From NCBI GenBank assembly GCA_004210455.1, contig SEFA01000015.1, positions 30,605 to 94,604 of the forward strand: DNA of 64,000 nt, written 5' to 3'. The position numbers and the translations under genes were made by a program. The notes under the pieces were generated by a model. The model saw only the letters and a program-made list of their open reading frames with translations, was not told the origin of the DNA and ran no database searches. Within the stretch, counting starts at the first letter, position 1. Each line of letters opens with the position of its first letter. Below are positions 8,194 through 20,426 of the stretch, in pieces. This DNA is from Rubrivivax sp. (GTDB taxonomy: Bacteria > Pseudomonadota > Gammaproteobacteria > Burkholderiales > Burkholderiaceae_C).

Positions 8194-9669
8194 TCAGCGA
8201 GGCAACGCGCTGTCGCCCATCAGGAACTCATCGATCGAGCGCGCGGCCTGGCGACCCTCGCGGATGGCCCACACGACCAGCGACTGGCCGCGGCGCATGT
8301 CGCCTGCCGCAAACACCTTGGCAGCGCTGGTCTTGTAGCCGCCGGTGAAGTCCGTCGTCGCCTTGGCATTGCCGCGGGCATCCTTGCTCACGCCGAACGC
8401 CTCCACGATCGCCGAGACCGGACTCACGAAGCCCATCGCCAGCAACACGAGATCCGCCTTGAGGATCTGCTCGCTGCCGGGGACCTCGACCACCTTGCCG
8501 TTGACCCATTCGACGCGCACCGTCTTCACGCCGGTGACCTTGCCCTTCTCCCCGAGGAATTCCTTCGTCGCGATGGCGAACTCGCGCTCGCAACCTTCTT
8601 CGTGGCTGGACGAGGTGCGCAGCTTGATCGGCCAGTAGGGCCAGGTCATCGGCCGGTCCTCGACTTCGGGCGGCTGGGGCATCAGCTCGAACTGCGTCAC
8701 GCTCTTGGCACCGTGGCGGTTGCTCGTGCCGACGCAGTCGCTCCCGGTGTCGCCGCCACCGATCACGATGACGTGCTTGCCGTCGGCGCGCAACTGGCCC
8801 TTGAGCTTGTCGCCGGCGTTGACCTTGTTCTGTTGCGGGAGGAACTCCATCGCGAAGTGCACACCCGCCAGGTCCCGTCCCGGCACCGGCAGATCGCGCG
8901 ATTGCTCGGCACCACCAGCCAGCAACACCGCATCGAACTGCTGTGTGAGTTCCTCTGCGGTGACCACGTCCTTGGCCCAGTTCGTGACCTTCGAGCCCTC
9001 GGGCAAGTGCGCCACCATCACGCCGGTGCGGAAGACCACACCCTCCGCTTCCATCTGCTGGACGCGACGGTCGATGTGACTCTTCTCCATCTTGAAGTCG
9101 GGAATGCCATAACGCAGCAGTCCGCCGACGCGATCATTCTTCTCGAACACCGTGACGCTGTGTCCCACGCGCGCCAGCTGCTGCGCAGCCGCCAGGCCCG
9201 CAGGGCCGGAGCCGACAACGGCAACGGTCTTGCCGGTCTTCACCTTCGCCGGACGCGGCGGCACCCAGCCCTCCGCCCAGGCGCGATCGATGATCGCGTG
9301 CTCGATCGACTTGATGCCGACGGCGTCGTCATTGACGTTCAAGGTGCAGGCGGCTTCGCAGGGCGCCGGGCAGATGCGACCGGTGAACTCCGGGAAGTTG
9401 TTGGTCGAGTGCAGCACCGCGATAGCGCTCTTCCAGTCCGTGTCGCCGCCCCGATACACCAGGTCGTTGAAGTCCGGAATGATGTTGTTGACCGGGCAGC
9501 CGCTGTTGCAGAACGGCGTGCCGCAGTCCATGCAGCGGGCGCCCTGCTGTTTCGCCTGCTCGACGTTGAGGCCGATGACGAATTCCTTGTAGTTCTTGAG
9601 ACGCGCCTCGACGGGCTCGTAGCCCTCTTCCAGACGTTCGTACTCCATGAAGCCGGTGACTTTTCCCAT
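8194..9669 (-). CDS. gltD: Glutamate synthase (NADPH) small subunit GltD
   Basis: Small (beta) subunit of NADPH-dependent glutamate synthase, 491 residues; it oxidises NADPH and passes electrons to GltB in the cytoplasm. The N-terminal iron-sulfur region has Cys46, 49, 54 and 58 ([17 protein letters not shown]) and a second group, Cys100, 104 and 108 (CPAPCEAAC). An FAD-binding motif [12 protein letters not shown] lies at about 151-162 and an NADPH-binding motif [11 protein letters not shown] at about 302-312. The C-terminus has the usual [20 protein letters not shown] segment. It starts 43 bases after gltB, with AGGAG before the ATG, so the two subunits form one operon. Length and all redox motifs match active enzymes. 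Confidence 0.97.
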   Translation of the reverse strand: MGKVTGFMEYERLEEGYEPVEARLKNYKEFVIGLNVEQAKQQGARCMDCGTPFCNSGCPVNNIIPDFNDLVYRGGDTDWKSAIAVLHSTNNFPEFTGRICPAPCEAACTLNVNDDAVGIKSIEHAIIDRAWAEGWVPPRPAKVKTGKTVAVVGSGPAGLAAAQQLARVGHSVTVFEKNDRVGGLLRYGIPDFKMEKSHIDRRVQQMEAEGVVFRTGVMVAHLPEGSKVTNWAKDVVTAEELTQQFDAVLLAGGAEQSRDLPVPGRDLAGVHFAMEFLPQQNKVNAGDKLKGQLRADGKHVIVIGGGDTGSDCVGTSNRHGAKSVTQFELMPQPPEVEDRPMTWPYWPIKLRTSSSHEEGCEREFAIATKEFLGEKGKVTGVKTVRVEWVNGKVVEVPGSEQILKADLVLLAMGFVSPVSAIVEAFGVSKDARGNAKATTDFTGGYKTSAAKVFAAGDMRRGQSLVVWAIREGRQAARSIDEFLMGDSALPR

Positions 9670-9712
9670 GGCGGCTCGCTCCTGAATTCCTGAATCTTCG
9701 ATGCGGTGACGG

Positions 9713-14521
<4,809 letters not shown>

Positions 14522-14592
14522 CGGTGGCCTCCTGAACTCTCGGATAACGAAACCCGCGCAGGTTAAGACGCGTGCCGAAGCGGCACAAGCAC

Positions 14593-14678
14593 AAATAAAT
14601 GGGGTCAGTCTCGAATTAAGTTCGCTGTTGCCAACAGGCCCCGATTAAATGGGGACAGATTAAATCAATCGGGGACTG
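14593..14678. repeat. RAYT-associated repeat cluster, gltB side
   Basis: Three related short motifs lie just past the 3' end of the RAYT gene: ATAAATGGGGTCAG (14595-14608), TTAAATGGGGACAG (14645-14658) and AATCGGGGACTG (14667-14678, overlapping the RAYT 3' end). They share GGGG(A/T)C(A/T)G with the palindrome at the other end of the gene. They are likely the repeat family handled by the RAYT. Confidence 0.65.
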
Positions 14679-15369
14679 TCGCTTTGATTTTGCGTGGGCG
14701 GCCACGTGGACGCGGGCTCATGGGCCGTGAGCTGATCTCACTCAGCACTTGCAGGAAACGTGCCGATCCGAGCGGCCAGCCCTTGAGTGCGGCATTGATG
14801 AGGCGAGCCCGCTCCACTTCCGACTCCCCCTCCTCCAGCCATCGACGCCAGGCGAGTTCGCGTTCGAACGGCGTGTTGCCCAGCGCCCAGAAACCAGGGG
14901 GATCGCTGATCAGCGGATCGCGTCGGCGTCCGAGATGGTGAGCCGCCGACGACCAGGCGAAATCGCCGGGCTCGGCGCTGAGTCCCGCACGCTGCGGGTT
15001 CAACTCGATGCTGCGCATGACAGCGAGCAGGTGGCTCTCCGCCTCCAGCGGCGCGGCACGAAAGCGTCCTTCCCACAAGGTGCCAACCCGTCCGTGGCGA
15101 AGATTGAAGGCGCTCACGTAGCGACGCCCCAGCGCCTGCATCATCTGACTCAAGCCCTCGTCTGCAGCGGGGGTTGCCAGCAGGTGCAGATGGTTGGGCA
15201 TCAGCACGTAGGCGTGGATTGCGACCTTGTGAGTGGCGGCACTGTCCTGGAGCGCAGCGAGCAGCGCCCGGCGGTCGTCGTCGTCGAGGACGATGGGCTG
15301 CAGGTTGTGGCCGCGGTGGATCAGGTGGTGCAGATGGCCGGCGAGCGCCAGCCGGGAAAGTCGTGCCAT
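14665..15369 (-). CDS. rayT: REP-associated tyrosine transposase (RAYT, Y1/IS200-like)
   Basis: Single-domain Y1 nuclease of 234 residues related to IS200/IS605 transposases. Visible hallmarks are a hydrophobic strand with PNHLHLLA, which supplies the HUH metal site (His60, His62), the candidate nucleophile Tyr84 in GRRYVSAFN, and the RAYT signature LWEGRFRAAPLE at about 99-110. The C-terminus PRPRGRPRKIK resembles an AT-hook, a minor-groove binding motif. Both ends of the gene carry GGGGACAG-type repeats, including a perfect palindrome next to the start. RAYTs are usually single-copy domesticated proteins that process or mobilise REP/BIME elements in trans. It sits between dgt and gltB in the same orientation, with no terminal inverted repeats of a full insertion sequence. 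Confidence 0.88.
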   Translation of the reverse strand: MARLSRLALAGHLHHLIHRGHNLQPIVLDDDDRRALLAALQDSAATHKVAIHAYVLMPNHLHLLATPAADEGLSQMMQALGRRYVSAFNLRHGRVGTLWEGRFRAAPLEAESHLLAVMRSIELNPQRAGLSAEPGDFAWSSAAHHLGRRRDPLISDPPGFWALGNTPFERELAWRRWLEEGESEVERARLINAALKGWPLGSARFLQVLSEISSRPMSPRPRGRPRKIKATVPD

Positions 15370-15373
15370 GGCG

Positions 15374-15393
15374 GGGGACAGTAGTCTGTCCCC
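15374..15393. repeat. Perfect GGGGACAG hairpin palindrome at RAYT 5' side
   Basis: GGGGACAG (15374-15381), loop TAGT, CTGTCCCC (15386-15393): an eight-base-pair perfect stem, five bases upstream of the RAYT ATG and two bases from the dgt stop. The same half-site occurs at 14651-14658 on the other side of the gene. It has the form expected for a REP-like single-strand hairpin recognised by Y1 nucleases. Confidence 0.8.
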
Positions 15394-15395
15394 AA

Positions 15396-16532
15396 TTATG
15401 CGATGAGCTTCTTCCCGGTGAGCCGCTCGTGCTCCTTGAGGGCGAACCGGTCCGTCATGCCGGCGATGTAGTCGGCGCAGGCGCGCGCATGGTCCTCGCC
15501 GTCCGCGAAGTCCGGCGGCAGATGCCCCGGATCGGTGAGGTAGAGCTGAAACAGCTCTCGCAACACCTGCTCGGCCCGGTCGCGCTGCTGCTGGACGACC
15601 GGATGACGATAGAGGTTGGCGAACAGGAAGCGCTTCAGCTCCGTACTCGCCTGGCGCATCTCGGGGCTGAAGCGGACCAGCGGTCCCTTCGTGCGCGCAT
15701 CCTCCGCGTCAGCCGGCGCGGCAGCCTCGATGGCGATGCCCGTGGCGTCGATGATGTCGTAGACCTGCTGCGACAGCATCCGGCGGATGGTCTCCGCGAG
15801 CAGGCGCTTGCCAGTCAGGCCCGGATACGCGGCCAGCGTCTCCCGCAGGTAGCGATGGACGAGCGGTATCTGCTCCAGCTGTTCCAAGGTCACGAGGCCC
15901 GATCGCACGCCGTCGTCCACGTCGTGCGCGTTGTAGGCCACCTCGTCGGCCAGGTTGCAGAGCTGCGCCTCCAGGCTCGGCTGTCCGCCGACCAGGAAGC
16001 GCGCCGCAACGCCCCCGGGCTCGCGGTCCTCGATGCGCTGCGCATCGCGCTTGCTGCAATGCTTCAGGATGCCTTCCCGGCTCTCGAAGCTGAGATTGAG
16101 CCCGTCGAAGGCCGGGTAGCGCTGCTCCAGTTTGTCGACCACCCGCAGGGACTGCAGGTTGTGTTCGAACCCGCCGTGAGCCGTCATGCAATCGTTCAGC
16201 ACATCCTGCCCCGCGTGGCCGAAGGGCGTGTGCCCCAGATCGTGGGCCAGCGCAATGGTCTCGACGAGGTCCTCGTCGAGCGACAGGCTCCGTGCGATCG
16301 AGCGCCCCAGCTGCGCGACTTCCAGCGAATGCGTCAACCGGGTCCGGAACAGGTCGCCCTCATGGTTGAGGAATACCTGCGTCTTGTAGACCAGCCGGCG
16401 GAAAGCCGTGCTGTGGACGATCCGGTCGCGATCACGCTGGAATTCGCTGCGCGTCGGCGCGGAAGCCTCGGCATGCCGTCGACCCCGACTGCGCGCGGGG
16501 TCGGAAGCAAAGGGCGCGCGCAGCATCATCAT
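15396..16532 (-). CDS. dgt: dGTPase-like HD-domain triphosphohydrolase
   Basis: Deoxyguanosinetriphosphate triphosphohydrolase-like protein of 378 residues; the family hydrolyses dNTPs to deoxynucleoside plus tripolyphosphate. HD-domain metal ligands are visible: His68 (RTRLTHSLEV), His97-Asp98 (LAHDLGH) and a later conserved Asp in LADEVAYNAHDVDDG. The N-terminal SEFQRDRDRIVHSTAFRRL motif is diagnostic. It begins 15 bases after the aroB stop, so it is probably co-transcribed with aroK-aroB, as in other Betaproteobacteria. Three consecutive ATG codons (16532-16524) start the frame and I cannot say which is used; no strong ribosome-binding site precedes them. Substrate preference within the Dgt family cannot be read from sequence. 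Confidence 0.93.
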   Translation of the reverse strand: MMMLRAPFASDPARSRGRRHAEASAPTRSEFQRDRDRIVHSTAFRRLVYKTQVFLNHEGDLFRTRLTHSLEVAQLGRSIARSLSLDEDLVETIALAHDLGHTPFGHAGQDVLNDCMTAHGGFEHNLQSLRVVDKLEQRYPAFDGLNLSFESREGILKHCSKRDAQRIEDREPGGVAARFLVGGQPSLEAQLCNLADEVAYNAHDVDDGVRSGLVTLEQLEQIPLVHRYLRETLAAYPGLTGKRLLAETIRRMLSQQVYDIIDATGIAIEAAAPADAEDARTKGPLVRFSPEMRQASTELKRFLFANLYRHPVVQQQRDRAEQVLRELFQLYLTDPGHLPPDFADGEDHARACADYIAGMTDRFALKEHERLTGKKLIA

Positions 16533-16547
16533 GGTCGGTTCAGGCTT

Positions 16548-17663
16548 TCAGTGGGATCCGGACCCGGTGTGCGCGGAGATCACCTCGGCCACCAGCGCAT
16601 CGGGAGCCCCCCGCATGCCCGCCTTGCCAAGGCCCTCGATGACAACGAACCGGATCTCGCCGCCTTCGTTCTTCTTGTCGACTCGCATGAGCTCGAGCCA
16701 TCGATCCATCGCCATGGCAGGAGCCTGGATCGGCAAGCGCGCCCGCTCGATCAGTCGCGACATCCGGCCGACGAAGGACGGCGGCATCAGTCCCAGCCGC
16801 ACCGACAGCTCGGAAGCCAGGACCATGCCGCAGCCCACGCCCTCGCCGTGCAGCCAGGCACCGTAGCCGAGGCCCGTCTCGATCGCATGGCCGAAGGTAT
16901 GGCCGAAGTTCAGGATGGCCCGCAGCCCTGCTTCGCGTTCGTCCTGCCCGACGACCCAGGCCTTGATCTCGCAACTGCGCTTGACCGCGTAAGCCAGCGC
17001 TGACTTGTCCCGCGCCAACATCGCGTCGAGGTTGTTCTCGATCCACTCAAGGAAGGTCGTGTCGGCGATCGGTCCGTACTTGATGATCTCGGCAAGACCC
17101 GCGGAGAGTTCGCGCTCGGGCAAGGTATCGAGCGTGTCGAGATCGGCAATGACACGGGCTGGCTGATAGAACGCGCCAACCATGTTCTTCCCGCGCGGAT
17201 GATTGATGGCTGTCTTGCCGCCGACCGACGAGTCGACCTGCGCCAGCAAGGTCGTCGGCACCTGCACGAACGGTACGCCGCGCATGTAGATCGCCGCGGC
17301 GAACCCGGTGAGGTCGCCGATCACGCCGCCACCCAACGCGAACAGCACGGTCTTGCGATCGGCCGCGCCGGCGAGGAGCTGGTCGATGACGACGTCGAGC
17401 GACGCCCAGTTCTTGTGTTGCTCGCCGTCCGGCAGGACCACGGTCTCAGTCCGCGCGTAATGGGGCGCCAGTTGACGCTTCAGTCGATCCAGGTAGATCG
17501 GCGCCACCACGTCGTTGGTGACGATCAATGCTGCGGAAGCCCGCGGCAATCCTGACCATGACGACGGTGCGTCGAGGAGGCCGGGGCCAATCAGGATGTC
17601 GTAGCGCCGGTCGCCGAGGTCGATGGCGACGGTGGACGAGGAGTCAGGAGCCGGTGCGGTCAT
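16548..17663 (-). CDS. aroB: 3-dehydroquinate synthase
   Basis: Second enzyme of the shikimate pathway, 371 residues, turning DAHP into 3-dehydroquinate with NAD and a divalent metal in the cytoplasm. Visible motifs: LPDGEQHKN, the nucleotide-binding FALGGGVIGDLTGFAA, the active-site PTTLLAQVDSSVGGKTAIN, the metal-binding GLAEIIKYG glutamate, and the metal ligands in NFGHTFGHAIE and LHGEGV. Length and motif order are normal. Its start overlaps the 3' end of aroK by 20 bases, indicating translational coupling, and dgt follows closely. No missing catalytic residue was noticed. Confidence 0.97.
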   Translation of the reverse strand: MTAPAPDSSSTVAIDLGDRRYDILIGPGLLDAPSSWSGLPRASAALIVTNDVVAPIYLDRLKRQLAPHYARTETVVLPDGEQHKNWASLDVVIDQLLAGAADRKTVLFALGGGVIGDLTGFAAAIYMRGVPFVQVPTTLLAQVDSSVGGKTAINHPRGKNMVGAFYQPARVIADLDTLDTLPERELSAGLAEIIKYGPIADTTFLEWIENNLDAMLARDKSALAYAVKRSCEIKAWVVGQDEREAGLRAILNFGHTFGHAIETGLGYGAWLHGEGVGCGMVLASELSVRLGLMPPSFVGRMSRLIERARLPIQAPAMAMDRWLELMRVDKKNEGGEIRFVVIEGLGKAGMRGAPDALVAEVISAHTGSGSH

Positions 17664-18255
17664 TCCTGGAAGTGTACGGGGCCTCGCTGGCCCCCACGGT
17701 GGCCGCGACCCGCGCCGGATCGATCAGTCCCGCCAGCTCCAGCTGCATCAGGATCATGTTCGCCAAGCCATGCACCGAGGGGCGGCTGGACTCGAGCACG
17801 AAATGCGCGCAGCGCCGGTACAGCGGATCACGCTGCCCATACAGCTCGCGCAGCTTCGCCAATGGATTCGCCACCTGGAGCAGCGGACGTTGCGTGTCGT
17901 GCCTCAATCGCCTGAAGAGTTCTTCAGGCGACGAGCGAAGGTACACGACTGTCGAATCCGTCTTGAGGCGATCGCGGTTGATCTCGCGGAGGACGGCACC
18001 GCCGCCGGTCGCGAGCACCAACTCGCGACCAGCCCGCGCTCCTTCGAGCAAGCGCGCGATGACGCGCGATTCGAGATCCCGAAACGACGCTTCGCCCTCA
18101 CGGGCGAAGTAGTCCTTGATCGTCTCGCCGCCGAGATCCTTTTCGATCTCGGCGTCGGAATCGACGAAGGCGATGTCCAGTTGCCGAGCCAGCATGCGAC
18201 CGACAGTGGACTTGCCACCGCCCGGCATGCCGACCAGGCTCAGGATCACTGGCAC
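17644..18255 (-). CDS. aroK: Shikimate kinase
   Basis: ATP-dependent shikimate 3-phosphorylation, about 203 residues. Walker A GMPGGGKST lies near the N-terminus, followed by the shikimate-binding DSDAEIEKDLGG, the arginine in SFRDLES, the TGGGAV loop and the lid RPLL. I chose the GTG at 18255, just outside the preceding gene, so that Walker A begins at the usual distance; a GTG at 18249 is equally possible. An in-frame ATG at 18330 would add 25 residues and overlap the preceding lipoprotein gene by 59 bases, but the extra sequence is unlike shikimate kinases and has no clear ribosome-binding site. In relatives aroK directly follows pilQ; here a lipoprotein gene separates them. Confidence 0.92.
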   Translation of the reverse strand: MPVILSLVGMPGGGKSTVGRMLARQLDIAFVDSDAEIEKDLGGETIKDYFAREGEASFRDLESRVIARLLEGARAGRELVLATGGGAVLREINRDRLKTDSTVVYLRSSPEELFRRLRHDTQRPLLQVANPLAKLRELYGQRDPLYRRCAHFVLESSRPSVHGLANMILMQLELAGLIDPARVAATVGASEAPYTSRNDRTGS

Positions 18256-18271
18256 TGCGTCGTCGGCACGC

Positions 18272-20341
18272 TCAGTTCGGCGAGCTGCAGTAGGAACCGA
18301 CGGTGTCGGTGGACAGCCGCACTTTGCCATACGGACTGTTCTGGAACGGCGGCGACGTCGTTGTCGCCGAGAAGTCCGCCGACAGTGCGGTCAACCGGTC
18401 AGCGAAGGTTGCAGGCGGACTCACCACACCAGTCGCCGAGGCGGTAATGACGTAATCAACCCAAGTGGCCAGACTCTTGGCGTACTCGATCTTGATGACC
18501 AACTGGCCCGACGCGTCAGTTTTGGTAGCGGCGCTTTCATAGGAGATCTGCACGTCCGACTTACGCGGTTCGAGCACCCCGTTCCCGTTGCGATCCTCGC
18601 CGGCATCGAGGATGCCGTCGTTGTCATCGTCCTCGTTCAAGCAGGCGGCCTGCCCATTGAAGACGTTGGCGTTGCTGATGGTGTTCAGATAGTAGAAGGG
18701 AACCCACGCATCGGCGCCCGAAGCATCGGTGCCCACAGCGTAGGCGCCCTTGTAGTAGCGCTTCAGGTCAACCAAAGGCTGGATGTCCACACCGGCAGCG
18801 GGGCGACCTGCAGCATCCACCACCAGCACGACGAAACGCTTGATGTAAGTCAGCTTCGTCGCACCGTCCTGCAGCGTCGAATCGGTGCCGATGCTGATCG
18901 CCAACGGGCTCGCCACCACGGTCAATGCGGCGGTCATGGCGTTCGGGCAAGTGCCCACGGCGAAATCGGTGTAATCCCAGCAGGCACGGATAGTCAGACC
19001 GTTCGTGGCGCTGGCCGTGGTACCCGGGTAGTAGCTCGAGGTCGCATTGCCGGAAGCATCGCTATACACCAGCGACGTGCCCGAGCTGATCGTCCCGCCC
19101 ACGGCGATGGAGGCTGCACCGAAAGGTTCGAAACGCACGCGGATGTTCTGCAGCGGCGCGTTGTTCGACGCCTGGAACAGGGTGCGCAGCTCAACACGAT
19201 TCGACGTAGAGCCCGCCGCGTTGACGGCGATGACCTGCGGATTGGCCGAGAACGTGGTCCCGGCCGCCGGCGTGGTGACCGGCGGGATGACGGTGCCCGC
19301 GGACGACACGATCACCGAGGTGACCGTGGTCACACCACCGCTGATGGCGGTGATGTTGTACGCGCCCGGCGCGGTCGGCGCGGTGTAGGTGTAGGTGTAG
19401 GCGCCGCTGTTGTCGGTGGTCCCCGTGGCCGCAGTCTGCCCCGGTGCAGTGACCGTGATGGTCTGACCGCTGATCGCGTTGTCGTTCGTGTCCGCCAGGC
19501 GGAATTGAACGGTGTTGCCCGTGGAACCCGCCGTCGGCGCCGAAGGCACGGCCGAGGCCGTCAGCTTCGCACCGCTGACCTGGAAGCTGGCCGTCTTCGT
19601 GAGCGTGCCGCTCTTCGCGGTGACGGTCACGACCCGGTTCGACTTGTCGGTTCCGATCCGCACGTTGGCGATCGAGGTGCCGGCAGCGCCGGTGTTGGCG
19701 TTGACAACGCTCACCGTGGCACCATTGTTGACCGAGAAGGCGACGGGCACGTTGCTCATCACGTTGCGGTTGGCGTCCACGGCCGTGGCGGTTGCCACGA
19801 CGGTGTCCGTGCCGGAATTCGACACGGTGTACTTGTCGAGCGCCAGCGACAGTTCGGCCGGTTCGGTCGACGGCACGGTCGTCTGGACCACGTTGAACGT
19901 GGCGCTCTTCGTGACGGAACCACCTGCGACGTTCACGGTGACCGTGCGCAGCGAATGGTCGGCGCCCAGCGAGATCGTCGCTGTGCCCGTGCCGGTGCTG
20001 TCCGTCGTCAGGGTCGAGGCCGACGCGAAGACCGAGTTGTTGGGATCGGTGACACCGACCCGCAGGGTGGCGCCCGTGATGCCGCCACGATTGGCATCCA
20101 ATGCGGTGGCCGTCAGGGTCAGTGTCTCGGTGCCGTCGTTGGCCATCGTGGACTTGCTCAGCACAGCCGACACATCGGCCACGGCGACAGTGCCGCCGCC
20201 GCCCGTGCCGCCGTTGCCGCCGCCGTTGAGCTGATCGCCAGCGCTACCGCCGCCGCCGCCGCACGCGGCCAGCGTACCGGCCACGAAGGCCCCCAGGACG
20301 GCAGCCTTGAGGGCCCGCGCGTACGTTGCAAATGTGGTCAT
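18272..20341 (-). CDS. Large lipoprotein with Ig-like (Big/invasin-type) repeats
   Basis: Predicted outer-membrane or surface lipoprotein of 689 residues; its function is not known to me. The signal peptide ends in a lipobox, LAAC, with Cys27, followed by a Gly/Ser-rich spacer (about 28-50). From about 52 to 460 there are at least three tandem beta-sandwich repeats of bacterial Ig-like type, each with alternating Thr/Val-rich strands and TATAxDANR-type openings (LTATALDANRGG, ATATAVDANRNV, RLADTNDNAISG), as in invasin/intimin Big_1 domains. Near 570-600 are two EF-hand-like acidic loops (DDDNDGILDAGE, DRNGNGVLE) that could bind calcium. It lies between pilQ and aroK, 85 bases after pilQ, with GGAG before the ATG. 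Its place inside the pilus operon hints at a pilus- or surface-related job; that is inference. Confidence 0.8.
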   Translation of the reverse strand: MTTFATYARALKAAVLGAFVAGTLAACGGGGGSAGDQLNGGGNGGTGGGGTVAVADVSAVLSKSTMANDGTETLTLTATALDANRGGITGATLRVGVTDPNNSVFASASTLTTDSTGTGTATISLGADHSLRTVTVNVAGGSVTKSATFNVVQTTVPSTEPAELSLALDKYTVSNSGTDTVVATATAVDANRNVMSNVPVAFSVNNGATVSVVNANTGAAGTSIANVRIGTDKSNRVVTVTAKSGTLTKTASFQVSGAKLTASAVPSAPTAGSTGNTVQFRLADTNDNAISGQTITVTAPGQTAATGTTDNSGAYTYTYTAPTAPGAYNITAISGGVTTVTSVIVSSAGTVIPPVTTPAAGTTFSANPQVIAVNAAGSTSNRVELRTLFQASNNAPLQNIRVRFEPFGAASIAVGGTISSGTSLVYSDASGNATSSYYPGTTASATNGLTIRACWDYTDFAVGTCPNAMTAALTVVASPLAISIGTDSTLQDGATKLTYIKRFVVLVVDAAGRPAAGVDIQPLVDLKRYYKGAYAVGTDASGADAWVPFYYLNTISNANVFNGQAACLNEDDDNDGILDAGEDRNGNGVLEPRKSDVQISYESAATKTDASGQLVIKIEYAKSLATWVDYVITASATGVVSPPATFADRLTALSADFSATTTSPPFQNSPYGKVRLSTDTVGSYCSSPN

Positions 20342-20426
20342 GCCTTGCTACTCCAAACAGGCCGAGCTTTCATTTGCGCGGCCACTCCCGTGATTGATGA
20401 CTCGTCCGTTCCTGCTCGCGGCAGGA

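Noticed and set aside
14593..15393. Complete IS200/IS605 insertion sequence
   Set aside because: There is no TnpB gene and no subterminal hairpin-plus-cleavage-site pair typical of IS200 ends; the repeat style and LWEGRFRA motif fit a RAYT.
18255..18330. N-terminal extension of shikimate kinase
   Set aside because: The 25 extra residues (CGCPPTPSV and following) are not kinase-like, overlap the previous gene and lack a ribosome-binding site; a GTG start nearer Walker A is preferred.
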